A stretch of 64,000 nt of DNA from Rhodococcus sp. 14-1411-2a (GCF_002259485.1 NZ_NPGA01000012.1:124001-188000); one strand, 5' to 3'; counted from the stretch's first letter, positions 1 to 9,099 are shown. The notes: generated from the letters alone by a model not told the origin. Program-made: numbers and translations.

Positions 1-1074
1 GTTGGTCTCCTGCTGACGTTCTACGCGTACGGCGTTGCCGTGATGACGATGCCGCTGATCCGGTTCGTACGTGAGTGGCCCCGACGGCGTCTCGTCGTCA
101 TCACCGTTGCCGCACTGGCACTCTCGCAACTCCTCTCGGCGGTATCGGTCGGATATCCGATGCTGGTGATCTCCCGAATGCTCTGCGCGGCAACGCATGG
201 CGTCTTCTGGGCTGTCGTCGCGCCGGTCGCGGCATCGCTTGCGCTACCGGGTAAGCAGGGCAAGGCCATCGCGACGGTGTACGCCGGTACCTCGCTGGCG
301 TTGGTTGCCGGCAACCCACTCACCGCTGCCCTCGGCCAATGGTTCGGATGGCGGACGGCCGCAACGATTCTCGGTGTCGTCGCCGCAGCAATCGCGGTGG
401 CGCTCTATTTCGTCCTCCCGGCACTACCGGTCACCCGGGCGGCGTCGGAGACGAAAAAGACACCGCGGGTGCTCGACGGCACCCTGGCCGTTCTGTGCGC
501 AGTGACGTTCCTGGCTGTTCTCGGTCATTTTGCCGCGTACACCTATTTCTCGGTGATCGTCGACCGTGCCATCGGGTCGGCCGGCACCACTCTGACTCTG
601 ATGTTGATGTTGTACGGGCTGTTCGGAGTGATCGGAATCTGGGTGATCGGCAGAACCTACGACCGGTGGCCTCGGTACTCGACCATCGCCGCCCTGGGCG
701 CAGTGACCGCTGCGGTTGCAGTTCTCTGGTGCACCGTGATCGGAGCGCCGGGCAGCTTGGCCGTGTTCGCCGTCGGTGCGATCGCCTTGTGGGGACTGGC
801 ATTCACCACCCTCCCGGTGTGCATCCAATCGGCGGTGGTCAGAGCGGCGCCGGCTGATGCGGACAAGGCGTCGGCGATCTATGTCGTTGCCTTCCAGTTG
901 GCGATCGCCACGGGAGCCCTGGTGGGCGGCGTGGTGATCGACCTCAGCGGCATCGTGGCCGTCACGGCTGCTGCGACGGTGCTCGTCGCCGCCGCGATGA
1001 TCGTAGTCGTGTTGGCACGCACCACCTTTCCGCGCAGCTACGCCCAGGAGCCGGTGGGCGCAGCGACACGCTGA
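1..1074 (+). CDS. MFS family transporter, 5' end cut by window edge
   Basis: The reading frame is already open at base 1, so the true start lies outside the window; an internal GTG at 40 is not needed. About 358 codons are visible. The product is a polytopic inner-membrane protein with roughly ten hydrophobic segments, an Arg-rich cytoplasmic loop (residues WPRRRLVV near the left edge) and a second basic loop before the last helices, as expected for major facilitator exporters of the AraJ/sugar-efflux type. Substrate cannot be read from sequence. It stops 34 bases before the cobalamin riboswitch, so it is probably a separate transcription unit from the B12 importer that follows. Confidence 0.85.
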   Translation, partial: VGLLLTFYAYGVAVMTMPLIRFVREWPRRRLVVITVAALALSQLLSAVSVGYPMLVISRMLCAATHGVFWAVVAPVAASLALPGKQGKAIATVYAGTSLALVAGNPLTAALGQWFGWRTAATILGVVAAAIAVALYFVLPALPVTRAASETKKTPRVLDGTLAVLCAVTFLAVLGHFAAYTYFSVIVDRAIGSAGTTLTLMLMLYGLFGVIGIWVIGRTYDRWPRYSTIAALGAVTAAVAVLWCTVIGAPGSLAVFAVGAIALWGLAFTTLPVCIQSAVVRAAPADADKASAIYVVAFQLAIATGALVGGVVIDLSGIVAVTAAATVLVAAAMIVVVLARTTFPRSYAQEPVGAATR

Positions 1075-1107
1075 CCGTCGAGGTCCCCCGCACGATAGGG
1101 TCAGCAT

Positions 1108-1190
1108 GCGACGAACGAGGGAATCCGGTGCAATTCCGGAGCTGGCGCGCAACGGTGACGGGTGAGAGCTCGAAGTCCGAATGCTCGGAC
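1108..1190 (+). promoter_or_regulatory. Cobalamin (B12) riboswitch
   Basis: The leader of the ABC importer carries the hallmarks of an adenosylcobalamin riboswitch. These are a GGGAATCCGGTGCAATTCCG block (1119-1138), a following GAGCTG and CGCAACGGTGA core, and a B12-box-like AAGTCCGAATGCTCGG at 1173-1188. The order and spacing match the RF00174 family in its actinobacterial variant. It ends about 60 bases before the start codon of the binding protein, whose ribosome site (AGGAAG near 1238) is downstream, so cobalamin binding probably represses translation or transcription of btuFCD. Boundaries are approximate. Confidence 0.85.
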
Positions 1191-1251
1191 GTCGTGATTC
1201 ACCTCCATCCGCGGCTCCGCGACACGAGCCCTCAGCAGGAAGCTCTTCACG

Positions 1252-2280
1252 ATGCGCACCACTCTCGCCGTCCTAGGCGCTGTCTCGATCCTCGTTCTCG
1301 CCGGTTGTTCGTCTACTGCGACAACCGACGCGGCCACCCCGACCACCGGAAACTATCCGCTGACGATCGACAATTGCGGCCGCGACGTCGTCGTCGACGC
1401 CCCGCCTCAGCGTGCGGTGTCGTTGAATCAGGGTTCGACCGAAATTCTTCTTTCGCTCGGCCTCGCCGACCGGATGGTCGGCACCGCCACCTGGACCGAC
1501 CCCGTCCGCGCAAACCTCGAATCCGAGAACGCGAAGGTGCCCAGGTTGGCGGACAACAAACCCTCGCTCGAGGTGGTGCTCGACGCCGAGCCCGACTTCG
1601 TGTCCGCGTCGTTCGGCGGCACTCTCGGGCCCGGAGGAGTAGCCGACAGGGACCAGTTCGAGCAGCTCGGTGTGCCGAGCTACCTCTCTCCCACCGACTG
1701 CAACGGCAAGACCGACGACAGTGTCAACTCCGACGGCGCGCGTACGACGCCGCTCGAGATCGAGACCGTCTACCAGGAGATTCGCGACCTCGCAGCCATC
1801 TTCGACGTGCGTGATCGCGGCGAACGCTTTGTCGGCGAGCTGCAGGATCGCTTCGCGAAAGCATCGGGAGCCGTCGACGCCTCGGGTGTGACGTTGGCGT
1901 ACTGGTTCGCCGACACCGATACCCCGTACATGGCCGGATGCTGTGGGTCGTCGGGAATCATCACCGACTCCGTCGGTGCCCAGAACATCTACGCCGACAC
2001 CACCGACGAATGGCCACAGGTCAATTGGGAAAGCGTCCTCGATCGCGATCCCACCGCGCTCGTTCTCGCCGACCTGAGCCGGCGGAGCATCGCCGGTGAT
2101 GCTCTCGACAGCAAGATCGCCTTCCTGGAATCGAATTCCGTCACCAGTCGGCTCACCGCCGTCGAGGACAAGCGGTACATCGTCGTCAACGGTGCCGACC
2201 TCAACCCATCGATCCGCACGATCGACGGGGTCGAGAAAGTTGCAGCGGCTCTGCAGAACTGGGGACCGACCACCCCATGA
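1252..2280 (+). CDS. btuF: ABC transporter substrate-binding lipoprotein, B12/BtuF-like
   Basis: A 342-residue exported lipoprotein. The N-terminus is a lipoprotein signal with lipobox LAGC (Cys near residue 19), followed by a Ser/Thr-rich linker. The body is a periplasmic-binding-protein fold of the FecB/BtuF type: the first lobe begins with QRAVSLNQGSTEILLSLGL, and the second lobe contains the metal-chelate family pattern ending in VVNGADLNPS. It should capture corrinoid outside the membrane and deliver it to the permease encoded next, with which it overlaps by four bases (ATGA). The cobalamin riboswitch directly upstream is the main argument for B12 rather than ferric siderophore as substrate. 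Confidence 0.85.
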   Translation: MRTTLAVLGAVSILVLAGCSSTATTDAATPTTGNYPLTIDNCGRDVVVDAPPQRAVSLNQGSTEILLSLGLADRMVGTATWTDPVRANLESENAKVPRLADNKPSLEVVLDAEPDFVSASFGGTLGPGGVADRDQFEQLGVPSYLSPTDCNGKTDDSVNSDGARTTPLEIETVYQEIRDLAAIFDVRDRGERFVGELQDRFAKASGAVDASGVTLAYWFADTDTPYMAGCCGSSGIITDSVGAQNIYADTTDEWPQVNWESVLDRDPTALVLADLSRRSIAGDALDSKIAFLESNSVTSRLTAVEDKRYIVVNGADLNPSIRTIDGVEKVAAALQNWGPTTP

Positions 2281-3302
2281 GCCGGACCGATCGCGGATTG
2301 CTGATCCCGCTTCTGCTCGGTGGCCTCGTGGTGTTGGTGCTCTCGATCGGCGTGGCCGTGACGGTCGGTCCCGCCAGTGTGTCGGTATCCGATGTGTATC
2401 GAGTGATACTGGGGCACATCGGGATCGGCGCGGCCGAAGTGAGCCGTATCGAGGACGGTATCGTCTGGCAGTTGAGGTTGCCACGAACGTTGCTCGCGGC
2501 CATCTGCGGCGCAGGTCTCGCGCTGTGCGGTGCCATCATGCAATCGCTGTTGCGCAACCCGTTGGCCGACCCGTTCGTGCTGGGTATTTCGTCGGGCGCA
2601 TCCACCGGTGCCGTCGTCGTCGCAGTACTCGGCGTAGGCGGCGGCGCGCTGTCGCTGTCCACCGGGGCGTTCGCCGGAGCGCTGTTGTCGTTCGTCCTGG
2701 TGATGCTGCTCGCCGCAGGTGCGGGCGGCGGCAACGACCGCGTCGTACTCGCGGGAGTGGCCGGGACACAACTGTTCTCGGCTCTGACGTCGTTCATCGT
2801 CATCTCCTCGGCAGATGCCGAACAAACTAGGGGAGTGCTGTTCTGGTTGCTCGGCTCCCTGAGCGGTGCCGACTGGACAGACGTGGCATTGTGCGGCGGT
2901 GTGGCACTGTTGGGAATGGTGGTGTGCCTGTTCAACACCTCTGCCCTCGATGCCTTCACTTTCGGGCACGACGCGGCCGCATCGCTCGGCGTTCCGGTGA
3001 GATATGTCCGAATTCTGTTGCTGGTCATCACCGCACTGATCACGGCCGCCCTCGTCAGTGCCGCCGGAGCCATCGGATTCGTAGGACTGGTGCTCCCGCA
3101 TGCCGCCCGCTTCCTCGTCGGCGCGCGCCACCGAAGACTGCTCCCGACGACGGTGGTGATCGGCGCAATCTTCATGGTCTGGGTCGACACGATCGCCCGA
3201 ACGGTGTTCGCGCCACAGGAAATTCCCGTCGGAGTGGTCACCGCACTCATCGGCGTCCCGGCTTTCGCGCTCATTCTCTTTCGGCTACGGAGGTCCCGAT
3301 GA
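2277..3302 (+). CDS. btuC: FecCD/BtuC-family ABC permease
   Basis: A 341-residue polytopic permease of the FecCD family, normal in length, with about ten membrane helices. Typical motifs include LRLPRTLLAAICGAGLALCG after the first helix and, near the end, the GAIGFVGLVLPHAAR block that forms the coupling region contacting the ATPase. It overlaps the binding-protein gene by ATGA and the ATPase gene by ATGA, so the three are translationally coupled. It forms the transmembrane channel of the importer, probably for cobalamin given the upstream riboswitch; a siderophore role is the alternative. Confidence 0.88.
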   Translation: MSRTDRGLLIPLLLGGLVVLVLSIGVAVTVGPASVSVSDVYRVILGHIGIGAAEVSRIEDGIVWQLRLPRTLLAAICGAGLALCGAIMQSLLRNPLADPFVLGISSGASTGAVVVAVLGVGGGALSLSTGAFAGALLSFVLVMLLAAGAGGGNDRVVLAGVAGTQLFSALTSFIVISSADAEQTRGVLFWLLGSLSGADWTDVALCGGVALLGMVVCLFNTSALDAFTFGHDAAASLGVPVRYVRILLLVITALITAALVSAAGAIGFVGLVLPHAARFLVGARHRRLLPTTVVIGAIFMVWVDTIARTVFAPQEIPVGVVTALIGVPAFALILFRLRRSR

Positions 3303-4087
3303 CACTGCACGCCGAAGACCTTCGGTGGACCCGTGGTGGGCATCCGATTCTCGACGGGATCAGCTTCGCGCCGGAACCCGGCGAGACCATCGGTCTGATC
3401 GGCCCCAACGGCTCGGGCAAATCCTCACTGCTGCGCATTCTCGCCGGCATCGTCGCCCCCGACAGCGGCGACGTGCTGCTCGACGGAGACAACCTCCGAA
3501 CACTGCGTCGACGACGCATCGCCAGACGCGTGGCAATGGTCGACCAACACTCCGACACCGACGTCGACATCAGCGTCCGCGACGTCGTCCGCTTAGGCCG
3601 CATCCCACATCACGGCATCCTCGGCGGCGACGCATCCGACGACGACGCCGCCATCGCACGAGCACTCACCGACACCGCCATGGCATCGAAAGCCACCCGA
3701 CGATGGCACACCCTCTCCGGCGGCGAACGCCAACGAGTCCAGATCGCCCGCGCACTCGCCCAACAACCCACCGAACTACTGCTCGACGAGCCGACCAATC
3801 ACCTCGACATCCAACACCAACTCGACATCCTCACCCTCGTCGCAGGCCTACCCCTGAGCAGCTACATCGCCCTCCACGACCTCAACCTCGCCGCCATGTT
3901 CTGCAACCGCATCATCGTCCTGAACAACGGTGCCATCGTGGCATCGGGAACCCCGAACGAAGTGATCACCGAACACCTGGTGCGCACGGTATACAACGTG
4001 CACGCCAGCGTCACGAATGCCGACAATTACCCACAGGTGACCTATCGCCGCCCCGCCCCTTCTTCCCCTGGGGTCCACTCGATGTGA
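3299..4087 (+). CDS. btuD: ABC transporter ATPase, BtuD/FecE-like
   Basis: A 262-residue ATPase starting at the ATG that overlaps the permease stop, preceded by GGAGG. Walker A is GPNGSGKSS (about residues 37-45), the signature is LSGGERQRVQIARAL, Walker B is LLLDEPTNHLD, and a switch His follows in ALHDLNLA. It energises uptake through the FecCD-type permease. The C-terminal tail (PSSPGVHSM and the stop codon) is encoded by the first ten bases of a 50-bp dispersed palindromic repeat, so the repeat has inserted at or replaced the original 3' end of the gene. Confidence 0.9.
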   Translation: MTLHAEDLRWTRGGHPILDGISFAPEPGETIGLIGPNGSGKSSLLRILAGIVAPDSGDVLLDGDNLRTLRRRRIARRVAMVDQHSDTDVDISVRDVVRLGRIPHHGILGGDASDDDAAIARALTDTAMASKATRRWHTLSGGERQRVQIARALAQQPTELLLDEPTNHLDIQHQLDILTLVAGLPLSSYIALHDLNLAAMFCNRIIVLNNGAIVASGTPNEVITEHLVRTVYNVHASVTNADNYPQVTYRRPAPSSPGVHSM

Positions 4088-4126
4088 CATTGACCCCCGA
4101 AAAGGCCACTGGATGTCACATCGAGT
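4077..4126. repeat. 50-bp palindromic dispersed repeat, copy 1
   Basis: Starts ACTCGATGTGACAT and ends with its exact reverse complement ATGTCACATCGAGT, a perfect 14-bp stem around a 22-base centre containing TGACCCCCGAAAAGGCCAC. Two further copies occur at 9543-9592 and 37525-37574. It supplies the stop codon of the ATPase gene and sits between two convergent genes, so it may act as a bidirectional terminator. Confidence 0.9.
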
Positions 4127-4166
4127 ACCGGCGGAAGTGATGCACCGAGCCGAATGCCGGGCAAAT

Positions 4167-4643
4167 TTAGAGTTGCCGCAGTTTCTTCTCGAATGCGTCG
4201 AGGCGTGTGGTGTCCTCGAAGAAGTCTTCTTGCGAGATGATTTTTCCCCAGCTCGTGCGGACCAGCAGCACTGTGCGGTTGTTGTAGATCTGGGTGCCGT
4301 CGGCTGCGTGGGCCTGGTCGTCGAAGCGGGCGAGCAGGGTCATACGCCAGGGTGCGCCGCCGCTGTAGATTTCGGTGATCTGGCCTTTGATTCCGGCAGC
4401 GACGAAGTCCTGGAAGAATTTTTCGATGGCCGGGCGGCCGCGGTGTGTGCCCGACCAGCGGCTGTCACCATCGGCGAACTTGAGCACTGCGTCTCGATGA
4501 AAGGACGACAGGAGCGGGCGGTAGTTGCCGTTGTTCAGTGCTTCGATGTCTCGCTGCAGCTTGAGTGTCAGCGCTCGCATCAGCAGGAGCTTGAATGCGA
4601 AGGCCGTCGAGATGCCGGCCAGAAATCTCAGTTGCATGCCCAT
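4167..4643 (-). CDS. Nuclear transport factor 2 / SnoaL-like protein
   Basis: A 158-residue protein. After a hydrophobic N-terminal stretch, residues 30-155 have the cone-shaped alpha+beta NTF2/SnoaL pattern: an early helix (MRALTLKLQRDIEALNNGNY), then LLSSFHRDAVLKFADG and the W-G-H-x-G-x-x-I-x-x-F-F motif typical of polyketide-cyclase-like and ester-dihydrolase-like family members. Many such proteins are enzymes or ligand-binding proteins of unknown substrate, and none can be assigned here. It converges on the ABC importer across the palindromic repeat. Confidence 0.7.
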   Translation of the reverse strand: MGMQLRFLAGISTAFAFKLLLMRALTLKLQRDIEALNNGNYRPLLSSFHRDAVLKFADGDSRWSGTHRGRPAIEKFFQDFVAAGIKGQITEIYSGGAPWRMTLLARFDDQAHAADGTQIYNNRTVLLVRTSWGKIISQEDFFEDTTRLDAFEKKLRQL

Positions 4644-4697
4644 ACGTTTGCCTACCGTTCACCGGCGTGTCAATCGAGATGGCGGTACGTTCGTTCG

Positions 4698-5066
4698 ATG
4701 ATTCACCACGTGCAAGTCGCTTGTCCGGCGGGCGGCGAAGACCGCGAGCGGGAGTTCTACTCTGGTGCTCTCGGCTGGCAAGAGATCGCGAAGCCGCCGC
4801 TGTTGGCGGTCCGCGGCGGCTGTTGGTTTTGCGTGCCGGGAGTGGGCGGCCCAGATGGCGAGGTACATGTCGGCATCGAGAACGACTTTCGCCCGGCGCT
4901 GAAGGCGCACCCGGCATTCGTCGTCGATGTCGATGCGACTGCTGCGGCGTTGACATCTGCCGGCTACCCAGTGAATTGGGCCGACCCTGAGGAGATCCCG
5001 GGCCGACGACGGTTCCATACCAGCGACGGCGTGGGCAATCGGATCGAATTCGTAGCAGCACTGTAA
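4698..5066 (+). CDS. VOC family (glyoxalase/bleomycin-resistance) protein
   Basis: A 122-residue single-domain protein starting at ATG MIHHVQVACP. It has the paired beta-alpha-beta-beta-beta modules of the vicinal-oxygen-chelate fold: an early His (HHVQV), FYSGALGWQE near residue 24, the central WFCVPG strand, FVVDVDATAAAL, and the final strand NRIEFVAAL with a Glu in the metal-ligand position. The family includes dioxygenases, glyoxalases and antibiotic-binding proteins, and the substrate here is unknown. It ends one base before the convergent citrate-transporter locus. Confidence 0.75.
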   Translation: MIHHVQVACPAGGEDREREFYSGALGWQEIAKPPLLAVRGGCWFCVPGVGGPDGEVHVGIENDFRPALKAHPAFVVDVDATAAALTSAGYPVNWADPEEIPGRRRFHTSDGVGNRIEFVAAL

Positions 5067-5067
5067 T

Positions 5068-6384
5068 TCACAGACCTACCGTGATGGCACCGGTCAGTAT
5101 TGCGAAGCCGATATACATCAGCGACGCGGCCAGCACCCACAGGAATGCGAAGCGTTGGAAGTCGCCCAACGAGGCACGCACCAGGCCGAGCAGCACCCAC
5201 AACGGTGCCGATGCGGGTCCGATCGAGTGGGCCATCTGGCCGATCACCGCAGCGCGAGCCATTTCCTCGGGTGGGATGGAATATTGCGCAGCCGATTCCG
5301 CGAGTACCGGCACGATCCCGAAGAAGTAGGCGTCGTTTGCCATGAAGAAGCTCAGCGGGATTCCGATCAGCGCGGCTGCGGCAGGGATCATGCCTTCGGA
5401 ACCGTCCGGAATCAGTGAGATCAGCGCGTCGGCCATGGCGGTGGTCATACCGGTCTCGGTGAGGATGCCGGTGAATACGCCGGCACCGAGGACCAGTATG
5501 ACGACGGGGACGGCGTTGGCAGCATGCGATCGGATCACGTCGCCCTGATCGGAGGGCTTGGGGTGGTTGACGATCAGCACGATGATGAAACCGAGCATGA
5601 AGAGCACCAGTAGGTCTGCCACTCCCAACACCAGCAGCACCAGCAGGGTGACCGTGAGTGCTGCATTCACCCAGGTTCGCCAGGTTGCCTTCGTCAGGAG
5701 TGTTCCATCCGAGCCCTCCTTGTGCGCGCCGGAGGACACGTGCGCGGTGACTTCGGCGATGCGTTCCGGGGAAATCTTCTTGCGTGCGCTGCGGCCCAAC
5801 AGATATGCAAGCCCGACGATAGCCGCTGACATCAGCAGCATTGCCGGCAACATGTGCACGAAGTAGTCGGTGGCGTCGATCTGCAATACGCTGATCGCCC
5901 GGGTCGCAGCCCCACCCCACGGGGTGGTGCCGGATATGGTCCCGAGAGCCATCGTCGCGATCGTGGCGATCACCAGCGGATTGATTCCGAGTTTTCGATA
6001 GATCGGGAGAAACGCAGAGCAAATGATCATGTACGACGTCGTGCCGTCACCGTCGAGTGCGACGAGAAGTGCGAGAACTGCTGTGCCGACTCAGATTTTG
6101 ACGGGATCTCCACCGGACAATCGGATGATTCCGCGTGAAATGGGGTCGAACAGTTTGGCATCCATCATGATTCCGAAGTACAGAACCGCAAACAGTAGAA
6201 GAATTGCGGTGGGAGCGACGGTTTCGATGCCCTCCGCCACCATGTCCGGAAGTGCTGCCCCCTGTCCACTGATCAACAGGACCACGATGGGGATGGTGAC
6301 GACGGCAACCAGGGCGATCGCCCATTTCTTGATGACCACCAGCATGAAGGATGCAAGAGAGACGAATCCGAGAAGTGCCAACAT
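5068..6384 (-). pseudogene. CitMHS-type citrate transporter gene interrupted by in-frame TGA
   Basis: Read as one frame this gives 438 codons, the normal length of CitMHS citrate-Mg/Ca:H+ symporters. Codon 98 is TGA (complement of 6091-6093). Residues 1-97 begin MLALLGFVSLASFMLVVIKK and end FDPISRGIIRLSGGDPVKI. After the stop the same frame continues VGTAVLALLVALDGDGTTSY and then the rest of the transporter, including the conserved TPWGGAATR motif. No frameshift is present, so the lesion is a single nonsense codon at the hinge after the third or fourth helix. It could be a recent inactivation, a sequence error or readthrough; a restart at 6030 would lack the first helices. It is the last gene of a unit with the dehydrogenase and LysR genes. 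Confidence 0.85.
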
Positions 6385-6387
6385 GAT

Positions 6388-7497
6388 TCAGCGCTCCGAT
6401 TCGATGTGCTCGATCACCGCTTGCGTGAAACGCTGGGTGGTTGCGGACCCGTGCAAGTCCGCCGTGCGGGTCTCGGGACTGCCAACGGCGCTGTCGACGG
6501 CTCGATGAATGGATTGGCCTGCTGCGGTCAATCGTGCGTCGCCGCGGCGTTGTCCTATCCAGTTCAGAAGCATTGCGGCGGAGCCGATCAACGACGCCGG
6601 ATTGGCAATGCCCTGGCCCGCAATGTCCGGAGCCGAGCCGTGTTGGGCTTGCGCGACGGCATGCGTGTCACCGACATTGAGTGATGCCGCCAGCCCCAAG
6701 CTGCCCGAGAGTTCGGTTGCCTCGTCGGACAGGATGTCCCCGAACATATTGGTGGTGGCGATGACGTCGAAGGACTCCGGTCGACGAATGAGCAGCGCGG
6801 CGACTGCATCGACCAGGAGCTCTTCGTAGTCGACGTCGGGGAAGTGCTGTCGGACGGCCCTGGCCGCCTCTAGGAACAGTCCGTCGCTCAGCCTGAGGAC
6901 GTTGGCCTTGTGCACCACAGTGACTTTCGATCGACGAGTCCGTGCCAGCTCGAACGCTCGACGCACGATGCGTTCGGAACCGTGACGAGTCACCTTTCGT
7001 ATGGCAAGCGCCAGGTCCGCGGTGGGCATGAACTCACCGCCACCAGCAAACATGGTGCGGTCGGCGTAGAAACCTTCGGTATTCTCCCGGGCGATCACCA
7101 GGTCGAAGCTCTTGCCGAGCGGATTCGGCAGGGCCGGGACGGTCCTGGCGGGACGAATGTTGGCGTAGAGATCCAACTTTCGCCTCAAAATTCCCGATGG
7201 GTTGACGCCACCCTCCGAAGTCGGTGGGTAGTCCAGGTGCGAGACAGGGCCGAGGATGACGCCGTCGGCTGCACGTGAGAGGTCGACGATGGCGTCGGGC
7301 ATCGTTGTCCCCGATGCGTGAAGCGCGTCGAAACCGATGGTTCCGTCGGTGAAGCAGGCGGTGATCCCGTGTTGTCCGAGAGCTCTTTCGACAACCGAGG
7401 CCGTCGCCGCGCTGATTTCGGGACCGATGCCGTCGCCGGCGAGAACCACCAGTTCGACGGTGTTGTCAGGGTCGTGGGCTGGGTGTCCGGTAGTCAC
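6388..7497 (-). CDS. Isocitrate/isopropylmalate dehydrogenase family protein
   Basis: A 369-residue NAD(P)-dependent beta-decarboxylating dehydrogenase. Near the N-terminus is LAGDGIGPEISA, then the substrate-loop Arg residues (ILRRKLDLYANIRPAR), the NTEGFYAD motif, VHKANVLRLSDG with the catalytic Lys, the acidic metal site in NMFGDILSDEATEL, and HGSAPDIAGQGIANP for cofactor binding. The family covers isocitrate, homoisocitrate, 3-isopropylmalate and tartrate/malate enzymes; the precise substrate is open. Its stop is three bases from the start of the citrate-transporter gene, which suggests one operon handling a tricarboxylate or related hydroxyacid. Confidence 0.85.
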   Translation of the reverse strand: MTTGHPAHDPDNTVELVVLAGDGIGPEISAATASVVERALGQHGITACFTDGTIGFDALHASGTTMPDAIVDLSRAADGVILGPVSHLDYPPTSEGGVNPSGILRRKLDLYANIRPARTVPALPNPLGKSFDLVIARENTEGFYADRTMFAGGGEFMPTADLALAIRKVTRHGSERIVRRAFELARTRRSKVTVVHKANVLRLSDGLFLEAARAVRQHFPDVDYEELLVDAVAALLIRRPESFDVIATTNMFGDILSDEATELSGSLGLAASLNVGDTHAVAQAQHGSAPDIAGQGIANPASLIGSAAMLLNWIGQRRGDARLTAAGQSIHRAVDSAVGSPETRTADLHGSATTQRFTQAVIEHIESER

Positions 7498-7597
7498 GAT
7501 GTCTCCAGGTGTTCACGTCCGCACCGTTGCGGACTAGGCCACCGTTGTGACCTGTGGCATACCTTGCCGCTTGATCAGCGTGAAGACCAGAGATCAT

Positions 7598-7611
7598 TTC
7601 TTACATAAGAA
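7598..7611. promoter_or_regulatory. TTCTTA-CA-TAAGAA palindrome, putative LysR operator
   Basis: Perfect 6-bp arms around a CA centre in an AT-rich patch between the end of the LysR gene and the dehydrogenase start (7497). Its position about 100 bases upstream of the dehydrogenase fits a LysR activator site. A transcription-end signal is less likely because the stem is weak. Confidence 0.4.
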
Positions 7612-8514
7612 TTAAGTAGAATTCACAGCTAAGAAGAGCGTGACGAGCACGGCTCGCATGGCATCCGATGCAGGGGACGGCGTCCGATGTCCGAGGCGGC
7701 ACAGCAGGATTCGTCGCCGGGACAACTCGTTCAAGGCAATGGACTCGACGCCTTCGCGGAGGTATCGAGTGGTCATGGACGGTGCCACGGTGAGTCCCAG
7801 CCCTGCAGCAACCATTGCCTGAGATTCCATGTAGTCGTTGGACTCGACCAGTACCTTCGGCTCGAAACCAGCTTTGAGGCAGGCTGATCGGAACATCGTG
7901 GTGATGGAATGCTGCGATGCGCGGACGATCCACTGTTCGTCTTCGAGTGATTCGAGGAGGAGCGGACCTCTGCGCGACCAACCCGCTGGAACCAGAAGGA
8001 CGGTGGCGTCGTCGGCGATGACTTCGGTCTCGACATCGTCGACCACCATCGGCAATTCCGGGTAGTCCCATGCCAGGGACAGGTCGACTTCACGGCCCAG
8101 CAGCATGGCGTGCAGGTCGCGCAGCCTCGACGACCGTATTCGCAGGTCGATACCCGGGTGCGCCGAGCGGAATGCGGCCATGACGTCCGGTAGGAGGGAC
8201 GCAGCGAAGGAAGGGAAGACGCCGAGGGTGATGTTGCCACTGCGCGCATCGAGCAGATCGTCGAGATCGGCGCGCAGGGCCGACAATTGCGTGTCGATGG
8301 CCGCAGCTCGCCCGGCCACGAGACGACCGGCTTCGGTGAGTCGCACTCCACGCGCATGTCGCTCGAGGACGGGCGTGCCGACGACGGCCTCGAGTCGTTT
8401 GACCTGCTGGGACACCGCCGATGGGGTGTACGTGAGCCGTTCGGCCGCGGCCGTCATGGACCCGCAACGGTCGATCTCCACCAGTAGCTTGAGCAGTGAC
8501 AGCTCCACATCCAT
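7612..8514 (-). CDS. LysR family transcriptional regulator
   Basis: A 300-residue regulator. Residues 3-62 form the winged HTH (LLKLLVEIDRCGSMTAAAERL, then TPSAVSQQVKRLEAVVG), and residues 90-295 form the periplasmic-binding-like effector domain (ITLGVFPSFAASLLP, DLSLAWDYPEL). It lies directly upstream of, and on the same strand as, the isocitrate/isopropylmalate-type dehydrogenase and citrate transporter, so it probably controls them in response to a related organic acid. Length and domain order are normal. Confidence 0.9.
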   Translation of the reverse strand: MDVELSLLKLLVEIDRCGSMTAAAERLTYTPSAVSQQVKRLEAVVGTPVLERHARGVRLTEAGRLVAGRAAAIDTQLSALRADLDDLLDARSGNITLGVFPSFAASLLPDVMAAFRSAHPGIDLRIRSSRLRDLHAMLLGREVDLSLAWDYPELPMVVDDVETEVIADDATVLLVPAGWSRRGPLLLESLEDEQWIVRASQHSITTMFRSACLKAGFEPKVLVESNDYMESQAMVAAGLGLTVAPSMTTRYLREGVESIALNELSRRRILLCRLGHRTPSPASDAMRAVLVTLFLAVNST

Positions 8515-8619
8515 CCGTCGAGACTAGGCCGGGTCTGCGACGATGGAGAGCGTGACGACAGCACCTGTTCGAGTAGGTACGGTGCACTCGACGAACGAGC
8601 TGCAGCAGCGGGACGCATC

Positions 8620-9099
8620 GTGGACCCGCTAGCGGCGTTCTGGCGTAACGCGGACGACTCCGATCCACTGCGGATGCGAATTCAGTTGGACCATCTGCTT
8701 GCGATCGCGTCGTACTCGGATGCTCGCGTGCTGTTCGAGCGTGCGTCGCTGGAGGACTTTCTGGGCGACGAAGAGGCGGCGGTGCCGTTGTACGAAGCGT
8801 CCCTGTCGGCCGGGCTGGATACAGACAGGGAGCACCAGGCTCGTATCCAACTTGCGAGCTCGTTGCGCAACGTCGGGCGTCCTCACGAAGCAGTGCAGGT
8901 GCTGCAGGATGCCGAGTTCTCGAACGAATACGTCGCTGCGCGTGACGCATTCATTGCCCTGGCATTCTGGGACCTGGGAGAACACGAACTCGCACTACGT
9001 AACGCGTTGCAGGCAGCGGAACCGGTGCTCGGCAAATATCGGCGAGCAGTCGGGGCTTACGCCGCCGACCTGTCCACTCGACCCGAGGAGAAGCCATGA
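8620..9099 (+). CDS. Tetratricopeptide-like protein
   Basis: A 159-residue soluble helical protein beginning at GTG MDPLAAFWRNAD. Paired helices such as ARVLFERASLEDFLGDEEAA with VPLYEASLSAGL, then ARIQLASSLRNVGRPHEAVQ, and FIALAFWDLGEHELALR follow the TPR pattern, like small TPR_5 proteins of actinobacteria. It overlaps the next gene by ATGA and is therefore translationally coupled with a PPOX enzyme. No enzymatic motif is visible; a protein-binding role is inferred. Confidence 0.7.
   Translation: MDPLAAFWRNADDSDPLRMRIQLDHLLAIASYSDARVLFERASLEDFLGDEEAAVPLYEASLSAGLDTDREHQARIQLASSLRNVGRPHEAVQVLQDAEFSNEYVAARDAFIALAFWDLGEHELALRNALQAAEPVLGKYRRAVGAYAADLSTRPEEKP

Noticed and set aside
6091-6093. 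TGA as a selenocysteine codon
   Set aside because: CitMHS proteins are not known selenoproteins and no Cys or redox motif stands at this position; nonsense mutation is simpler.
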